Assembly (NCBI RefSeq): GCF_002002705.1
Contig: NZ_MUNS01000022.1
Coordinates: 1-64,000, forward strand
DNA length: 64,000 nt
Source: Polaromonas sp. C04
GTDB taxonomy: Bacteria > Pseudomonadota > Gammaproteobacteria > Burkholderiales > Burkholderiaceae_C
Reading direction: 5' to 3'
Part shown: positions 29,015-36,617 of the stretch, piece by piece
How the letters are laid out: every line of letters begins with the position of its first letter
Position numbering within the stretch: the first letter of the stretch is position 1
Translations under genes and position numbers: made by a program
Notes under the pieces: model-generated
Seen by the model: only the letters and a program-made list of their open reading frames with translations
The model's database searches: none
What the model was told of the DNA's origin: nothing

Positions 29015-29830
29015 ATGAGCACATACTTCGTTTCATCGCTGCGCAAAGGGCTTGAGGTTTTGACCTGCTTTGGGCGACAACAAGTGCGACTTACCGTGTC
29101 CGATGTGGCGAGGCTCACCAGTGTCTCGCCCGCGTCCGCTCGGCGCTCGCTCCTCACTTTGGTGGATCTCGGTTACCTTGGCGCAGATGGCAAATACTTC
29201 TGGATGCTGCCGAAGTGCCTGCTTATTGCCCATGCCTTCTTGTCATCTGGCCCTCTGCCCTCGTTGGCTCAGCCACTACTGGATTCGTTCTCAGCCCGTA
29301 CACGAGAGTCCGTTTCTCTTGGCCAATTAATGGGAGACGATGTGATCACTGTAGCGCGTGCTACTGGGCGTCGTAGTCTTTCAACGGGTTTAGGGGTTGG
29401 TTCACGTCTACCGAGCTATTGCTCTGCGATCGGGCGCGTTTTGCTTGCGGATCTCCCACCGATAGCGGTGGCCGCTCGTCTTGAGTCGATCCCACGCCCT
29501 GCACTGACCTCAAAAACAGTCACGGACGTTCACCAAATACTGGACATCCTTGATCGTTGTCGTGAAAGCGGTTGGTCGAGCAGTGATGGCGAAATTGAGG
29601 TAGGAGTGCGTGCCCTTGCGGTTCCGGTGCGTGACCTGAAAGGACGCGCGATGGCAGGCCTGAGCATTGCAGCACGCGTGGAGCGTGTTGGCATGAACGA
29701 ATTCCAGGCAATACTGCTGAAGCCGCTTATGGGGGTACGCGACGCTTTGCAAGAGCAACTTTTCCCCTCTCTTGCTCACAAGTCAACAAGTAACCATCCC
29801 CCGGCAAAGCCGGGGGCTTTCAAATTGTAA
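29015..29830 (+). CDS. IclR-family transcriptional regulator
   Basis: A 271-residue regulator with an N-terminal winged HTH (residues about 8-65, LTVSDVARLTSVSPASARRSLLTLVDLGYL) and an IclR effector-binding domain (SLGQLMGDDVITVARATG, VGSRLPSYCSAIGRVLLA, GIEVGVRALAVPV-like and LSIAARVERV). It resembles PcaR/PobR-type regulators of aromatic catabolism. It could control the AT-rich monooxygenase pair upstream, from which IS256 debris separates it. The last dozen codons lie in a GC hairpin and may not be native. Confidence 0.9.
   Translation: MSTYFVSSLRKGLEVLTCFGRQQVRLTVSDVARLTSVSPASARRSLLTLVDLGYLGADGKYFWMLPKCLLIAHAFLSSGPLPSLAQPLLDSFSARTRESVSLGQLMGDDVITVARATGRRSLSTGLGVGSRLPSYCSAIGRVLLADLPPIAVAARLESIPRPALTSKTVTDVHQILDILDRCRESGWSSSDGEIEVGVRALAVPVRDLKGRAMAGLSIAARVERVGMNEFQAILLKPLMGVRDALQEQLFPSLAHKSTSNHPPAKPGAFKL
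29798..29816. repeat. strong GC hairpin at the 3' end of the IclR gene
   Basis: Perfect 8-bp arms CCCCCGGC and GCCGGGGG surround AAA, followed by CTTT. It lies inside the last codons of the regulator. A second small hairpin (AGCCGCT/AGCGGCT) follows about 15 bases downstream. It may serve as a terminator or be an IS-associated palindrome; the weak T tract makes the first less certain. Confidence 0.6.
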
Positions 29831-29859
29831 GCCGCTCAAAGCGGCTATACGGGATCGCT

Positions 29860-30186
29860 AACGCGACCCCAACTCATGGCGCCACCGAATCGAGCCTGTC
29901 CTGAATTTTGTGTTTGAGGCATAAATAGTCGGCCCTGCAAAATTCATCCTTGCGCCCAGGCGACCTGCGAAGCGCCGCGATTGCCCTGGAATGTGGACGT
30001 CTAGGGCGCGGGGGCGAGTTGCACGAGCAGCGCGAGCAGCGCGAGCAGGCGGCCCCTGAGCCCCAGGCGCACCATCGCGCGCAGCAGCCAGCGGATGTTT
30101 GTCATGCACGTTTGCCGCTATCACGACCGCGCTGTGGGCCAGTCCGCTTTGGCTATCCACACCGATGTGAAGTTTCATTCAGAAAT
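29860..30186 (-). pseudogene. IS5-family transposase fragment
   Basis: The reverse strand reads MKLHIGVDSQSGLAHSAVV and IAANVHDKHPL, the DDE-core segment of IS5-family transposases, then loses the family pattern. It directly follows the 3' end of a group II intron remnant, so the intron probably entered this IS. Confidence 0.75.
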
Positions 30187-30262
30187 GGTGAGTCGGCCGA
30201 GGGAACTGCCCCCTCAGCCGCTCACAGAACCGTACGTGACACTCTCGCGTCATACGGCTCCC
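30187..30262 (-). ncRNA. group II intron domains V and VI, remnant
   Basis: On the reverse strand, 30260-30227 is a 34-nt stem-loop starting GAGCCGTATG and ending CGTACGGTTC with a GAGA tetraloop, matching group II intron domain V including the catalytic AGC. Next comes a domain VI-like stem (GCGGCTGAGG paired with CCTCGGCCG) and the intron 3' end at about 30187, followed by the IS5 fragment. No maturase is left beside it. Confidence 0.8.
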
Positions 30263-30269
30263 GTTATCC

Positions 30270-30669
30270 AACCTGTGCTCCGGCCGAACGCGCCAGCGAA
30301 CGGGAGTTGGCCCATGGGCTGCTGCCAGTCTCGTGGACACCGACCTATGGTTCTTTAACCTTCTCGAACTCTATCGGGCTACGCGATATCCCCCCGACCA
30401 TCAAAGCGTTGAGCAATGAATCCTGGGTCTGCCATGTGCCACAGATCACCGATATCAATAGCGTCGGTCACCACACGGTTGTGCCACGCAAACACGCGGG
30501 CAAAATTACGAACACTGCGAGGGGCAAATTTCGACCCGCCCGGATCAGTCAGTTTCCTCAGATCCGGATACGCAATTTACGATAGGTGCTTGAACCTTTC
30601 CATCTCGGCTTATCCAAGCCGGTCACTCCAGCGTCGCGCCAGGCTCCTTCGCGACCTTATCCTCTTGTC
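30270..30669. other. unrecognised, possibly a gene remnant on the reverse strand
   Basis: The reverse strand at about 30540-30363 has a 60-codon stretch with protein-like composition (SVRNFARVFAWHNRVVTDA, IDIGDLWHMADPGFIAQRFDG) ending at a TAG, but no start and no family I know. The rest holds nothing recognisable. Confidence 0.35.
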
Positions 30670-30996
30670 ATGAACATCGACCTCACCAAGCTCAGCGAGG
30701 CTGAACTCACGGAGCTCAATCACCGGATCGTTGCACGACTGCACTACCTGCAAGAGGCGCGCATGCACCAGCAGATGCAGAGCTTCAAGCTCGGCGACCG
30801 GGTCTGCTTCCACGCTCCAGGGCATGATCCAAAGACAGGCATCGTCGCCAAGTGCAACCGAAAAACAGTCACCGTGATCACGGATGATGGACATCAGTGG
30901 AACGTGGCGCCCGTGTTCCTCAGCACGGTGATCGTCGCTGAGTCTGACCCCCACGCGGGTCAATCCCAAGTCATTCAGTTGCCCGGCAAACGGTAG
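30670..30996 (+). CDS. small KOW-like beta-barrel protein, intact copy
   Basis: A 108-residue protein. An N-terminal helix (MNIDLTKLSEAELTELNHRI) leads to a short coiled stretch, then a small beta-barrel (FKLGDRVCFHAP, GIVAKCNRKTVTVITDDGHQWNVAPVFL) of KOW/SH3-like appearance. Function unknown; a nucleic-acid-binding role is an inference from the fold. A diverged, frameshifted copy lies at 45401-45726, directly downstream of IS66 transposase remains, so the gene may travel with IS66-type elements. Confidence 0.75.
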   Translation: MNIDLTKLSEAELTELNHRIVARLHYLQEARMHQQMQSFKLGDRVCFHAPGHDPKTGIVAKCNRKTVTVITDDGHQWNVAPVFLSTVIVAESDPHAGQSQVIQLPGKR

Positions 30997-31343
30997 GCGG
31001 CTGCAAGGCCCGCGACAGTTCGGGCCGAGACAGCCTCTGTTCAAGATGGGATAGCCAGCCGGTTACGGATAAAGGCCGTAGGGTGCTAGGTTTGGATTGA
31101 TTCGGCGACCGTACTCGAACTCCTTTCCTGTCATGACGCAATCCATGGTCGAACAACTGGCGGACTTCATCAGCCGCAGTCAGTTTTCGTAATTGTCCGC
31201 GGCCGCGTCGAGGAACCAAAGCGGCTGCTGCTCGACTCCATAGACCGCGCTGCTTCCACCTCAACAAGGTCTCCATGAAAACGGCAACGGCCCAGTCAGC
31301 TCGGACCGTGGCGCCGCGCTGCGAATAGCTCTCCCAAATCAAT
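30997..31343. other. no gene recognised
   Basis: About 350 bases between the KOW-like gene and the porin terminator. A reverse-strand open frame spans it and overlaps the KOW-like gene, but it has no family resemblance or start signal and is probably a shadow. Confidence 0.4.
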
Positions 31344-31377
31344 CAAAAAAAGCCTCATGGCCGTTCAGCCATGAGGC
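31344..31377 (-). terminator. rho-independent terminator of the porin gene
   Basis: Read leftward, GCCTCATGGC (31377-31368) pairs perfectly with GCCATGAGGC (31361-31352) around a six-base loop and is followed by seven T residues (31351-31345). It lies 53 bases after the porin stop. Confidence 0.92.
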
Positions 31378-31429
31378 AGATGACCGGTTGGAGAGACTCG
31401 AATTCGCCCCGGTCGCGGAAAAGCGCCTT

Positions 31430-32480
31430 TTAGAAGGTGTGGCGAATCCCCAGATCGAGACCGTCCGACGAACCGTTCGGAGCGGTCACAGCACCATTGA
31501 GGGCTACTGCCGAACCGCCGTTGTTGCTGACTCGTGCAAAAGTCGTATACGACGCGGTGCGCTTCGACAGGTTGTAGACGTAACCGATCGCCAGCTTTTT
31601 CGCTTCCGGATTGCCGGCCGCGTCGGTTCGATGCAACGAATAGGCCGCCTTCAATTGGCCGACGCCAACCGGCACCACCACGCCAAGCGACCCGCCCTTG
31701 GCCGAGACAGTTCCCACACGATCGCGGTTCAGATCGCCAAAGACCTTCGCCACGCCGAAGTCCCACTGGGCGTCGATGTTGCGCTGCACCGCGTCTCCCG
31801 CAGCGTACGCCGTACGGCTGTAGCCAACACCGCCGGAGAATGGACCGTTCGCGTACGCCAGGCGGATGCCGCTGCCGGTGCCATCGTTCGACGTCGCGGC
31901 ACCACTCGCGTTCTCTCCGAAATAGTGCATCACGTTCGCACTGAAGCCGGCGAAAGTCGGAGAGAAGTACTCGAGCGCGTTCGAGGCTCGTGTGTTGGTC
32001 ACGCCGGTAATGGACGCGGTGTAATTGACGGAAGCACCCACACCCACGTTGCCGAACGGGTCGCCGCCGAGGTAGCCCCAGTATTGGGGCGTGAAGTCAC
32101 GGCCCGCACGGACCTCACCCCAGGCACCGACAAGCGAAACGGTCGAGCGCCGGGCGAAGGTCAGACCTTGGGCCCCGCCGATCGAAGCCGGCGTACCGGA
32201 AGCCTGGTTGTTCGTATTGGTGGGTTGACCTGAGCCGTCGTCGGCGTTGAATCCCGCTTCAAGCCAAAAACCTGCGGACAGCCCCCCCCAGGTCCTCGAC
32301 GCCACGAAAGCCGAGCCTGCTAGGGGCCAGGCCGCCGCGCAGCATCTGGGTGCGGTCGGAGATGGACCCGGTTCCGCGCGCCAGTGTGGCGTCAACAATG
32401 CCGAACAGGGTGACGGAGGACTGGGCGTAAGCCGCTCCGGAGAGGCCCAGAACGGAGAGCAGCAGTAGCGATTTCTTCAT
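31430..32480 (-). pseudogene. general outer-membrane porin, frame broken at a G8 tract
   Basis: A Gram-negative trimeric porin of the betaproteobacterial OmpC/Omp32 type, about 350 residues if joined. The signal peptide MKKSLLLLSVLGLSGAAYA is followed by SSVTLFGIVDATL and SRLGFRGVEDLGG; at 32289-32282 a run of eight G puts the frame off, giving a stop after AVRRFLA. With one more G (or two fewer) the frame continues GLSAGFWLEAGF and runs to the C-terminal GLDLGIRHTF, ending in Phe as beta-barrel recognition requires. The rest of the barrel is free of stops. It may be a phase-variable gene, a recent mutation or a sequencing error. It has a good Shine-Dalgarno sequence (AAAGGAAT) and its own terminator. 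Confidence 0.85.
32282..32289. repeat. homopolymer of eight G (reverse strand) inside the porin gene
   Basis: Eight consecutive C on the given strand at codon ~65 of the porin frame. A nine-base tract would restore the full-length protein. Such tracts are prone to slipped-strand mutation. Confidence 0.9.
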
Positions 32481-32589
32481 GGTAATAGAGATTCCTTTTG
32501 AGTTGATGATTGAGCTACGAGGTCAGCTCATCGAGCGTGTGTTTGCTACGTTGCTTCGCCATGCGGGTTACTCCGACGTTTGTGAAATC

Positions 32590-32916
32590 TCAAGACCCCA
32601 AGATTGGTTTCACCGAACGCACCAACCCGTTCATCAAAGCGACGTGCTGGAGGATCGCCCTCCCGTGCGGCACGAAGAGATCACCCGCCTGGGTCGTTTG
32701 CAGTCCGCGGTGATCGCGAGTGAAAAGCTGAGTGCCGAGACTTTTCTCAAGCGCGCTCAGGCGGAGACTGCCGGCAGACAGCGAGCAGGGCACACGTTTC
32801 GATGCGGCTGAAAGGGAGCCGAGTTCCGCGCACAGAACCGCAAGTCGTATGGACACCAAGTCGACCCTTGCCAGGTTCAAGGCACCTTGCTGATTATTGA
32901 GAATTCCGTAATTCAT
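32590..32916 (-). pseudogene. LysR-family regulator, N-terminal part only
   Basis: The 108-codon frame holds a LysR winged HTH (LAVLCAELGSLSAASKR, LSALEKSLGTQLFTRDHRGLQTTQAG) and the beginning of the linker helix, then ends at 32590; the effector-binding domain of about 200 residues is missing. The HTH has an odd substitution where A..L..SQPALS is usual (VPCSLSAGSLRLS). The 5' side touches an IS630 remnant. Probably an inactive remnant. Confidence 0.8.
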
Positions 32917-32920
32917 GACA

Positions 32921-33425
32921 TCACCAAAGCGTAGCCTGCATCCAGCAAGCGGCGATCATCGAGGGGCGCTTCTGCGCGCTCTTGAGCTTGTTGCGCGCGG
33001 TCGCGTGCAGCTCGCTCAGGTCGTTGGGGCAGTAGTTCGCTAGCGCATGTCGTTTGAGCCAGGCCCACAGGTATTCCACGGGATTGAGGTCCGGCGCGCA
33101 CGGCGGCAGGAATGGGATCTGGATGTGTTCGGCCAGGCTGTCCAGGTACTCTCGCACCAAACGACTGCGGTGCGCCTTCAAGCCATCCCAGATGACCAGC
33201 AGCGGCTGCTTCAAGTGGGCCTTGAGCGCCTTGAGGAATTCGATGATCTCCTGCTTCTTGATACTGACCTCGTACAGCCGGAACAGACAGTTGGTACGCG
33301 TCAGGCCAGCGATGACCGAGACATGGTTCCAGTTGAAGTGAACCTGGATGATGGGCGTGTGGCCCTTGGGCGCCCACGCGCCACGACGTTTGTGTCCCCA
33401 ATGCGCACCCTAGATTCGTTTGCAA
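32921..33425 (-). pseudogene. IS630-family transposase, C-terminal half
   Basis: Read leftward, two frames join to RGAWAPKGHTPIIQVHFNW, LFRLYEVSIKKQEIIEFLKAL, LLVIWDGLKAHRSRLV (catalytic Asp) and PFLPPCAPDLNPVEYLWAWLKRH (catalytic Glu), then the C-terminal tail. The N-terminal HTH part is absent. It is a different IS630 subgroup from the complete element at 24.5 kb. Confidence 0.85.
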
Positions 33426-33450
33426 CGTCGGCAGGGAAATAGTTCACTTC

Positions 33451-34686
33451 TCACTTCCCGCGCGATGCAGGCATGCGGACAGGTGAAGGGCCAAAGTATT
33501 CAGAGGGAAGTGCGACAAGTCGGCGAAAGAAGAGCAATCCGATCACGGGGCCGGGTATGAGGAGCCAGCCTACCTTGCTGCCCAGATCCTGCACCACGGA
33601 CGTGACCAGAGTAATCGATCCTACCGTCACCAGAAAACCGACACTGTTCTGGATCGCTAGAGCACTGCCAATGACCTCGGGGGGGCACACCCGAGATGCA
33701 ATCGCCGAGAACTGGGCGGAGTCGGCAATCACCGCAAATCCCCAAATCAACAAGAGCGCCACACTGGGCACGAACCCCAAATGAGCAAGGAAGGGGTACA
33801 TCAAGCAGAGCGACCCTGAGGTGCCGAGCGCAGCGGCCGCGGTCCTGGCGCTGCCAAACCTGTTGCTTAAGTGGCCCGCGACGACACAGCCGACCATCCC
33901 CGCCGCGATGACAGCAAACGAAAGACTCGACACGATGCGATCTTGGGCGGCGAATTTCGAGCCTCGGACCGCCTCAGTCACCAGGAAAGGCACGACCGTC
34001 CAGAACGCGTATAGCTCCCACATGTGACCAAAGTACCCCATCGCGCATGACAGGAAGTTCCGGTCACTGAACACGCGCAGTGCCGCACCCCAGCCCATGG
34101 ATTTTTCACCGCGCGCCCCAGAGAGATTGGGTCCATCGCCGAGAAAAAGTACGGCCGCCCCGCCCAACAGGGCAAGGATGCTCGAGGTCACGACCACCCC
34201 TTGCCATGGAAGGTCAGCTCCTGCCGCCCTCACTGCATGGGGCAGCGCAGTACCGAGCGTCAGCATCCCCACCAGAAGACCCAGCGCGGAACCCGTACTG
34301 CCCTTTGTCCAGGCGATCACCATCTTCATTCCGAGAGGGTAAATTCCACCGAGGCAAATACCAACGAGAAAACGAAGCACCATTGCCTCGGTGAAGCTGG
34401 ATGCCAGAAATGCAAAGGCCGCATTGAATGCTGCGCCCAAGAGGCTGGCCAGTGCGAACACGCGGCTCGCCGAATAGCGATCCGCAACGCCGGATGTCGC
34501 GAGCAGCAGGCTCCCCACAATGAAGCCGACCTGGACGGCGCTGGTCAACTGTCCGAGTTGTGCAGCTGTCAGCGACCACTCACGAGCCAGGCTCTCCGCT
34601 GCACTGTTCGGGCTGAACCAGAGGGACGTTCCGAAGAGTTGCGCAGCGGCAATCAGTGCTATGGGATGTCGAGTGAACGCGTTCAT
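33451..34686 (-). CDS. MFS transporter
   Basis: A 411-residue major facilitator with about twelve hydrophobic segments. The first loop after helix 2 carries SGVADRYSASRV, a variant of the MFS motif A, and the central loop (GDGPNLSGARGEKSMG) separates the two six-helix halves. It follows the flavin reductase-fusion gene by 28 bases on the same strand, so both share the promoter at about 35930. Inference: uptake or export of the compound degraded by this cluster. Confidence 0.9.
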   Translation of the reverse strand: MNAFTRHPIALIAAAQLFGTSLWFSPNSAAESLAREWSLTAAQLGQLTSAVQVGFIVGSLLLATSGVADRYSASRVFALASLLGAAFNAAFAFLASSFTEAMVLRFLVGICLGGIYPLGMKMVIAWTKGSTGSALGLLVGMLTLGTALPHAVRAAGADLPWQGVVVTSSILALLGGAAVLFLGDGPNLSGARGEKSMGWGAALRVFSDRNFLSCAMGYFGHMWELYAFWTVVPFLVTEAVRGSKFAAQDRIVSSLSFAVIAAGMVGCVVAGHLSNRFGSARTAAAALGTSGSLCLMYPFLAHLGFVPSVALLLIWGFAVIADSAQFSAIASRVCPPEVIGSALAIQNSVGFLVTVGSITLVTSVVQDLGSKVGWLLIPGPVIGLLFFRRLVALPSEYFGPSPVRMPASRGK

Positions 34687-34714
34687 TCTTCAATCGAGCC
34701 GTTTCCTGGGCGCA

Positions 34715-35893
34715 CTATTGGACCGACCCTCGATCCTGCCTGGCTCGCTGGATCGATTGCGCGGCCGCCGTGATCGCATCCACGCGCTCCCGGATCTCTT
34801 TACCGCTGAACGGACGCTCCCCTCCCCAGAGCGAGAGCGAAACCAGCGGTTCTTGCGCATCTCCAAGGACAGGCACCGACACGAACTGAAAATCGATGAG
34901 TTCATCCGCAGGCAGGTCGCGGTTGTAGTCTTCGAGGACGACGTTGATTCTGGAGCGAAGGATATCGAGTGGCAGCTTGGGACACTCGCTGTACTGTTCT
35001 CGCAGCACCGCTACGTGCGTGGAGGAACTTGACGCGACAGAAAGCACATGACCGCGCTCGCGTATTCGCTGGATCAGCTTTCGGCAGGCGATTTCCCCTT
35101 GGGTGTCGCGCGGGTTCACCGCGCGGATCCACGTTTCCACCGCTTCGGGCCCGCCCCACGCGGCGAAGATCGAGCCCAGGGGAGCCCGAGACGGTAAGCG
35201 ATGGCCGACCCGTATCCTGTTGTCCGGCAACGAGCCAGCACACGCGCCACCGGCCACAACCAAGTCATCACCGCTGGGTGCTAACGCCGTCACGATGGTC
35301 CCGAATTTCTCGGCGAGGTGAGCCATGTGGGGGCGGGCAGCATCAAGGCATGCGAGTAGATCCCCCAAGCTTGCTGCAGCGCCTGCCTCGTCCCGCTGGC
35401 TGAACCTTCCGTAGCTTCCATGCGAAAACAGAAGTGCGGGGACAGCTCGCTGGATCTCGAGCCCCAGCATCCGGCAGACGACGATCTCGTGGTCCCCGCC
35501 GCGATGAACTTCGGCGATCTCGCAATCGATCGAAGCAACGGCGCCGTCAATCACTGGAGAGCCATGGGACGAAAGTTTCCAGTCGACTCCGCTGAATCTC
35601 TCCGCGGCCGAGCGACTAAGTTTCTTGCAGATCTCTTGCTGATCATGCGCCAGTATGCTGATGCCAATCCTTTCCGACTGCTTCAGCGCGGGCCATGTAC
35701 TCGACGTCAGTGCCACCATGAACGTGACCAGCGGCGGCTCGAGGGAAAGGGACATGAAGGAGCCGACGAGCATCCCCTGTGGTCGATCGTCCCTGGACAA
35801 CGAGGTGATGGCAACGACGCCGGTGGGATATTGGGCCATCACTTGGCGCAACTGGTCTGACGAAATTTCCAGGCTCTTGACGAACTCGCTCAT
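34715..35893 (-). CDS. flavin reductase fused to an IclR-like effector domain
   Basis: A 392-residue protein. Residues about 12-165 form a flavin reductase-like, FMN-binding split barrel (QYPTGVVAITSLSRDDRPQGMLVGSFMSLSLEPPLV; ERFSGVDWKL; LLFSHGSYGRF), which reduces FMN or FAD with NAD(P)H for a partner monooxygenase. The remaining 220 residues resemble the effector-binding domain of IclR regulators (RIRVGHRLPSRAPLGSIFAAW, RIRERGHVLS, FQFVSVPVLGD..PLVSLSLWG) but without a HTH. The added domain may sense substrate and tune FMNH2 supply. Its promoter carries the palindromic CTAACG/CGTTAG operator. Confidence 0.85.
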   Translation of the reverse strand: MSEFVKSLEISSDQLRQVMAQYPTGVVAITSLSRDDRPQGMLVGSFMSLSLEPPLVTFMVALTSSTWPALKQSERIGISILAHDQQEICKKLSRSAAERFSGVDWKLSSHGSPVIDGAVASIDCEIAEVHRGGDHEIVVCRMLGLEIQRAVPALLFSHGSYGRFSQRDEAGAAASLGDLLACLDAARPHMAHLAEKFGTIVTALAPSGDDLVVAGGACAGSLPDNRIRVGHRLPSRAPLGSIFAAWGGPEAVETWIRAVNPRDTQGEIACRKLIQRIRERGHVLSVASSSSTHVAVLREQYSECPKLPLDILRSRINVVLEDYNRDLPADELIDFQFVSVPVLGDAQEPLVSLSLWGGERPFSGKEIRERVDAITAAAQSIQRARQDRGSVQ

Positions 35894-35918
35894 GGGGGTC
35901 TCCGTAGCTAAGTGATAA

Positions 35919-35947
35919 AGTCTAACGTAACGTTAGTTAAGGGTCAA
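35919..35947 (-). promoter_or_regulatory. promoter and palindromic operator of the flavin reductase-MFS operon
   Basis: Read leftward: -35 TTGACC (35947-35942), a 17-bp spacer, and -10 TAGACT (35924-35919). The 15-bp sequence CTAACGTTACGTTAG (35936-35922), with perfect 6-bp arms, fills the spacer and touches the -10 box, so a bound repressor would block RNA polymerase. Confidence 0.7.
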
Positions 35948-35978
35948 GCTGTTTTTTTCCTCGAAGAAAATCGTTACC

Positions 35979-36022
35979 TTGACAAATCTCGACTCTCGTC
36001 CTACAAACTCTCTTATCGTTAG
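35979..36022 (+). promoter_or_regulatory. promoter and operator of the FMN reductase gene
   Basis: -35 TTGACA (35979-35984), 17-bp spacer, -10 TACAAA (36002-36007). The operator-like CTCTCTTATCGTTAG lies at 36008-36022, over the expected transcription start. Confidence 0.65.
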
Positions 36023-36036
36023 TTTTGTGTCACACC

Positions 36037-36576
36037 ATGAAAATCCTCGCTATCCTGTGTTCGCCCCATCCCTCCAAACGCACGAAGGCCGCTGTCGAAG
36101 CAGTGCTTGCAGGCGCCGCGAGTGGAGGCTCGGCTACCGAGTTGCGCGAGGTGGCCGATGGCCGATGGACGAGTGAATTGGAAGAAGCAGTTTTGGGGTC
36201 CGACGCGGTTGTCCTTGCGTCGCCAACATTTCGCGCGGACGTAGCGTGGCCCTTGAAGGTGCTGCTCGACGAGATGCGAAGGGGTGATATTGCTTCCCCC
36301 GGCCCCTTGCTGCGAAAGGTTTGCGCGACCGTGATGTCGGGAGGATCTGCTCATCACTTCATGGGTGGCGACAAGGTACGATCGGTGCTGGATTCGTTTT
36401 TTGGCACCCAGTTGTTGTGCCCCGGCATCTACGTTACACCGGACGATTTCTCTTCCGACGGGACACTGGTCGAGCCGATGTCCAGGCGCTTGAACATCGC
36501 GGGCCAGGCACTCGTGGAGCTCGCGGGCGCAGTGAAAGCGTCGCCGTCGCTACGCGCTCACATGCCACTCATTTGA
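36037..36576 (+). CDS. NAD(P)H-dependent FMN reductase (SsuE/flavodoxin-like)
   Basis: A 179-residue flavodoxin-fold reductase (MKILAILCSPHPSKRTKAAVEA; SDAVVLASPTFRADVAWPLKVLLDEM; ATVMSGGSAHHFMGGDK). It should reduce FMN to FMNH2 for a two-component monooxygenase. The ATG at 36037 is preferred to a TTG four codons upstream. It is divergent from the flavin reductase-fusion gene, with promoter and operator in the 143-bp space between, so two separate flavin reductases are present in one cluster. Confidence 0.88.
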   Translation: MKILAILCSPHPSKRTKAAVEAVLAGAASGGSATELREVADGRWTSELEEAVLGSDAVVLASPTFRADVAWPLKVLLDEMRRGDIASPGPLLRKVCATVMSGGSAHHFMGGDKVRSVLDSFFGTQLLCPGIYVTPDDFSSDGTLVEPMSRRLNIAGQALVELAGAVKASPSLRAHMPLI

Positions 36577-36578
36577 TC

Positions 36579-36589
36579 GGGGGGGGGGG
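36579..36589. repeat. homopolymer of eleven G between convergent genes
   Basis: Eleven consecutive G directly after the FMN reductase stop, 29 bases before the end of the convergent aldehyde dehydrogenase gene. It is outside both reading frames. Confidence 0.9.
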
Positions 36590-36617
36590 CATCCAAAGAG
36601 GAACGCCCCCCGGCCCC

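Noticed and set aside
29798-29816. Rho-independent terminator of the IclR gene
   Set aside because: The hairpin is strong, but it lies inside the reading frame and lacks a proper T run; kept only as a repeat.
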